8,516 bases of DNA from Acetobacteraceae bacterium (lineage in GTDB: Bacteria > Pseudomonadota > Alphaproteobacteria > Acetobacterales > Acetobacteraceae). The number at the start of each line of letters is the position of its first letter. Position 1 is the first letter of the stretch. The translations under genes were made by a program, and so were the position numbers. The DNA is taken from contig JADGHI010000141.1 in the NCBI GenBank assembly GCA_019689515.1, forward strand, positions 1 through 8,516. The letters run 5' to 3'. Shown piece by piece: positions 6,555-8,516 of the stretch. A model generated the notes under the pieces. It was given only the letters and a program-made list of their open reading frames with translations. It searched no databases and was not told where the DNA came from.

Positions 6555-6827
6555 ATGTCCGTGACTTCGACAGTTCCCTTGGAAGCCGAACTCGCCCAGC
6601 TGATCGTCGAGGCCCTGCATCTCGAGACCGCGCCGGAGGACATCGATCCCGAGGCGCCGCTGTTCAACGAGGGCCTGGGCCTCGATTCGATCGACGCGCT
6701 CGAGATCGCGCTCGCCATCTCCCGCCGCTACGGCTTCCAGCTCCGCTCCGACGACGAGCGCAACCACCGCATCTTCGCCAATCTGCGCGCGCTCGCCGCG
6801 CATATCGAGAAGCACCGGACCAGATAG
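6555..6827 (+). CDS. Acyl carrier protein of an aryl-polyene-type cluster
   Basis: A 90-residue phosphopantetheine-binding carrier protein. The attachment motif is GLGLDSIDALEIA, with Ser45 as the site modified by a phosphopantetheinyl transferase. The DSIDALE form (rather than the DSLDTVE of primary fatty-acid carriers) and the C-terminal pattern RYGFQLRSDDERNHRIFANLRALAAHI are typical of the small carrier proteins in aryl polyene clusters. In such pathways one carrier holds the aromatic starter and the growing polyene. It is 13 bases before a COG4648-type membrane protein and two genes before an AMP-forming ligase, the usual neighbours. The ATG at 6555 has no strong Shine-Dalgarno; the frame is open upstream but that part is Arg/Pro-rich and unlike a carrier protein. 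A GTG at 6561 is an alternative start. Confidence 0.9.
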   Translation: MSVTSTVPLEAELAQLIVEALHLETAPEDIDPEAPLFNEGLGLDSIDALEIALAISRRYGFQLRSDDERNHRIFANLRALAAHIEKHRTR

Positions 6828-6840
6828 GGGGCGCCACGGG

Positions 6841-7527
6841 ATGGCCGGGGAGCCGCGCGCCGCCTCGCCGTCGCTTGCGCTGACCGGGCTGTTTGCCGGT
6901 GCTGCCTTCGTGCTGGCCCGCTCCCTCGGAGCGGACGGCATCGCCGCCGCCGCGCTGCTCGCACTGGCGGCGGTGGCGTGCGCGCGCGGCAGCGGTCGCA
7001 GCGCGGCACCGCCCGGGCGCCTCGGCCTCGCCCTGGGCCTCGCGGCGCTCGCGGCGGGAGTCGCGGTTGCGCCGCCGCCAGGACTCACGCGCGCGCTCGA
7101 TGCCCTGCCGCTCGCGACGGAACTGCTCTGCGCGCTGGGCTTCGCCGCGACGCTCCTTCCCGGGCGGGAGCCGCTGATCGCGCGCTACACGCGGCTCGAC
7201 TGGGGCACGGTGCCGCCGGAATGCGAGGGCTACGCGCGCCGCCTCACCGCGTTCTGGGCGGGGCTGCTGTTCCTGCTGGGGCTCGTGCACGGCCTCGTCC
7301 TGGCCGGCGTCCTGGCGGTGCCGGGCGGAACCCTCCTGGCGGCGAATCTCGGCGTGGTGGCGGCGGCGTTCCTGGGCGAGCACCTGGTGCGCACCCTGCG
7401 CTTCCCGCATCTCGGCGTCGCCTCGCCGCTGCGGACCTGGCGCGTCATGCTGCGCGCCGGCTGGCAGGAGGCGATTCTCTCCTCCAGCCCGACGCCGCCG
7501 CCGAGCCGCCATCGCCATGCGGGCTGA
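6841..7527 (+). CDS. Multi-pass membrane protein, COG4648-like, aryl polyene cluster
   Basis: A 228-residue protein with about six hydrophobic helices, at roughly residues 12-28, 33-48, 61-77, 91-106, 135-160 and 165-180. Between helices 4 and 5 it carries PGREPLIARYTRL (107-119) followed by PPE..GYARRLTAFW (125-139). This resembles the conserved central loop of the uncharacterised COG4648 membrane proteins that sit beside the ligase gene in aryl polyene clusters. Its biochemical role is not known; involvement in export or membrane placement of the pigment is a guess from context. The ATG at 6841 is 13 bases after the carrier-protein stop, preceded by the G-rich GGGGG and GGG tracts. The last 11 bases overlap the ligase start in another frame, so the three genes are very likely one operon. 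The Pro/Ser/His-rich C-terminal tail (SSSPTPPPSRHRHAG) looks disordered. Confidence 0.78.
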   Translation: MAGEPRAASPSLALTGLFAGAAFVLARSLGADGIAAAALLALAAVACARGSGRSAAPPGRLGLALGLAALAAGVAVAPPPGLTRALDALPLATELLCALGFAATLLPGREPLIARYTRLDWGTVPPECEGYARRLTAFWAGLLFLLGLVHGLVLAGVLAVPGGTLLAANLGVVAAAFLGEHLVRTLRFPHLGVASPLRTWRVMLRAGWQEAILSSSPTPPPSRHRHAG

Positions 7528-8516
7528 CGCCGCCGGAGCAACAGGGGTGCCGAGCCTGCCACTGACCGGGCGCCGACCCGACGCAGTGCTGTTCCGCCGC
7601 CATGGCGGCGAGGCGATCACCGTCGGCCGCTTCCTCGCCGAGGCCGCCGCCCTGGCGGCGCGGCTGCCGGAGGCGCCCTGGGCGATCAACCTCTGCGCCG
7701 ACCGCTACCTCACCCTGCTCGGCTTCGCCGCGGCGCTGTTGCGCGGCCAGACCACCCTGCTCTCGGCCGACCGCTCTCCGCGCCGGCTGCGCGAACTGGC
7801 GGAGCGCTATCCGGGCGCCCATGCCCTGGTGGACGACGCCGCCACCCTGGCGCAGGACGCCGCGGCCGCCGCCTGCCCGGTCACGGTGACCGGCTGCGCG
7901 GGGGCGGCTTCCCTGCCGCGCGACGCCGCCGCGCCGGCCCCGCCCGCGCCCCGCATCCCGGCGGACCGGATCGCCGCCATCGCCTTCACCTCCGGCAGCA
8001 CCGGCGAGCCGACGCCGCACGCCAAGCCCTGGGGCGCCCTGGTCGCCGGCGCGCACGCCGCGGCGAAGCGCTTCGGCCTCGACGATCCCGCCCGGCCCGC
8101 GAGCATCATCGCCAGCGTCCCGGCGCAGCACATGTACGGCTTCGAGACGACGCTGCTGCTCCCGCTGCACGGCGAGGCGGCGGGCCATGCCGGGCCCACC
8201 TTCTACCCCTCCGACCTCGCCGAGGCGCTGGCGCAAGCGCCGCCGCGCCGCATCCTCATCACCACGCCGCTGCAGCTCCGCGCCCTGCTCGCCTCCGGCG
8301 CCACGCTGCCGGCGCTGGAGGCGGTGATCTCCGCCACCGCGCCACTCGCCGAGGAGCTCGCCGCGTCGGCGGAACAGGCCTGGCGGACCCGCGTGCTGGA
8401 GATCTACGGCGCGACCGAGGCCGGCTCCCTCGCCAGCCGGCGCACCGTGGAGGGGCCGCTGTGGCGGCCCTATGACGGCATCCGCCTCCGCATCGCCGCG
8501 GACGGCCCCCCCCACC
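7517..8516 (+). CDS. AMP-forming acyl/aryl ligase (ANL superfamily), aryl polyene cluster, 3'-partial
   Basis: The frame is open from ATG 7517 to the window end: 333 visible codons and no stop, so the C-terminal subdomain is missing. The protein is an adenylate-forming enzyme. The phosphate-binding loop is FTSGSTGEP (157-165) followed by PHAKPWG, QHMYGFE lies at 204-210 in the substrate-side region, and the ATP-site motif YGATE is at 297-301. The family activates a carboxylic acid with ATP and transfers it to CoA or a carrier-protein thiol. In characterised aryl polyene pathways the corresponding ligase activates an aromatic acid (4-hydroxybenzoate in the E. coli system, as I recall it) for the starter carrier. 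The start overlaps the membrane-protein gene by 11 bases; a GTG at 7547 is an alternative. A run of eight C (8506-8513) lies near the window end. Confidence 0.88.
   Translation, partial: MRADAAGATGVPSLPLTGRRPDAVLFRRHGGEAITVGRFLAEAAALAARLPEAPWAINLCADRYLTLLGFAAALLRGQTTLLSADRSPRRLRELAERYPGAHALVDDAATLAQDAAAAACPVTVTGCAGAASLPRDAAAPAPPAPRIPADRIAAIAFTSGSTGEPTPHAKPWGALVAGAHAAAKRFGLDDPARPASIIASVPAQHMYGFETTLLLPLHGEAAGHAGPTFYPSDLAEALAQAPPRRILITTPLQLRALLASGATLPALEAVISATAPLAEELAASAEQAWRTRVLEIYGATEAGSLASRRTVEGPLWRPYDGIRLRIAADGPPH

Noticed and set aside
6515..6562. Repeated ATGTCCGT at 6515 and 6555 before and at the carrier-protein start
   Set aside because: An 8-base match is easily chance, and the frame from 6515 is not protein-like.
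6054..7088. Minus-strand frame with ATG and good ribosome site around 6326
   Set aside because: It runs antisense through the carrier protein and out of frame with the deacetylase domain; translation is Arg/Ala/Pro-rich with no domain.
7445..8515. 356-codon antisense open frame
   Set aside because: Shadow of the AMP ligase, whose motifs on the plus strand are unambiguous.

Overview
The window is very GC-rich (about 70-75% by eye), gene-dense and strongly biased to G/C at third codon positions. Together with the gene content (a 3-hydroxybutyrate dehydrogenase coupled to a patatin, a TVP38/oxidoreductase pair, trans-aconitate methyltransferase and an aryl-polyene-type cluster), this suggests a high-GC Alphaproteobacterium, possibly of the Acetobacteraceae (Roseomonas-like). 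That placement is inference; there is no rRNA or other taxonomic marker here. I see no tRNA, CRISPR array, insertion sequence or phage gene.

Region 1 (1-2211, + strand): the 3' part of a TVP38/TMEM64 (DedA-like, VTT-domain) inner-membrane protein overlaps by 8 bases a soluble FAD-dependent pyridine nucleotide-disulfide oxidoreductase. The oxidoreductase keeps the redox-active Cys pair but has Tyr in place of the His base of lipoamide dehydrogenase, and lacks the C-terminal Cys pair of mercuric reductase. The two gene types also occur as a single fused protein in other bacteria, so this is likely the split form of one functional unit.

Region 2 (2262-5277, + strand): a probable four-gene operon of 3-hydroxybutyrate dehydrogenase (SDR), a patatin-like lipase (GTG start, 4-base overlap), a 65-residue two-helix membrane protein of unknown function, and trans-aconitate 2-methyltransferase (Tam). 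The first two suggest polyhydroxybutyrate/ketone-body or lipid turnover; Tam detoxifies trans-aconitate, a by-product inhibitor of the citric acid cycle. A long GC-rich hairpin follows Tam, where it meets the convergent deacetylase gene.

Region 3 (5339-6418, - strand): a NodB/DUF3473-type polysaccharide deacetylase of the kind found in exopolysaccharide loci. Its start is uncertain. The roughly 120-base divergent gap between it and the next gene overlaps a degenerate 15-base tandem repeat.

Region 4 (6555-8516, + strand): an acyl carrier protein, a multi-pass COG4648-type membrane protein and an AMP-forming acyl/aryl ligase cut by the window end. Their order and motifs match the start of an aryl polyene (APE) pigment gene cluster, in which the ligase loads an aromatic starter onto the carrier protein for a type II polyketide-synthase-like machinery that should lie downstream. 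This is the most notable system in the window; it belongs to a known class, and I found nothing that clearly defines an undescribed system.
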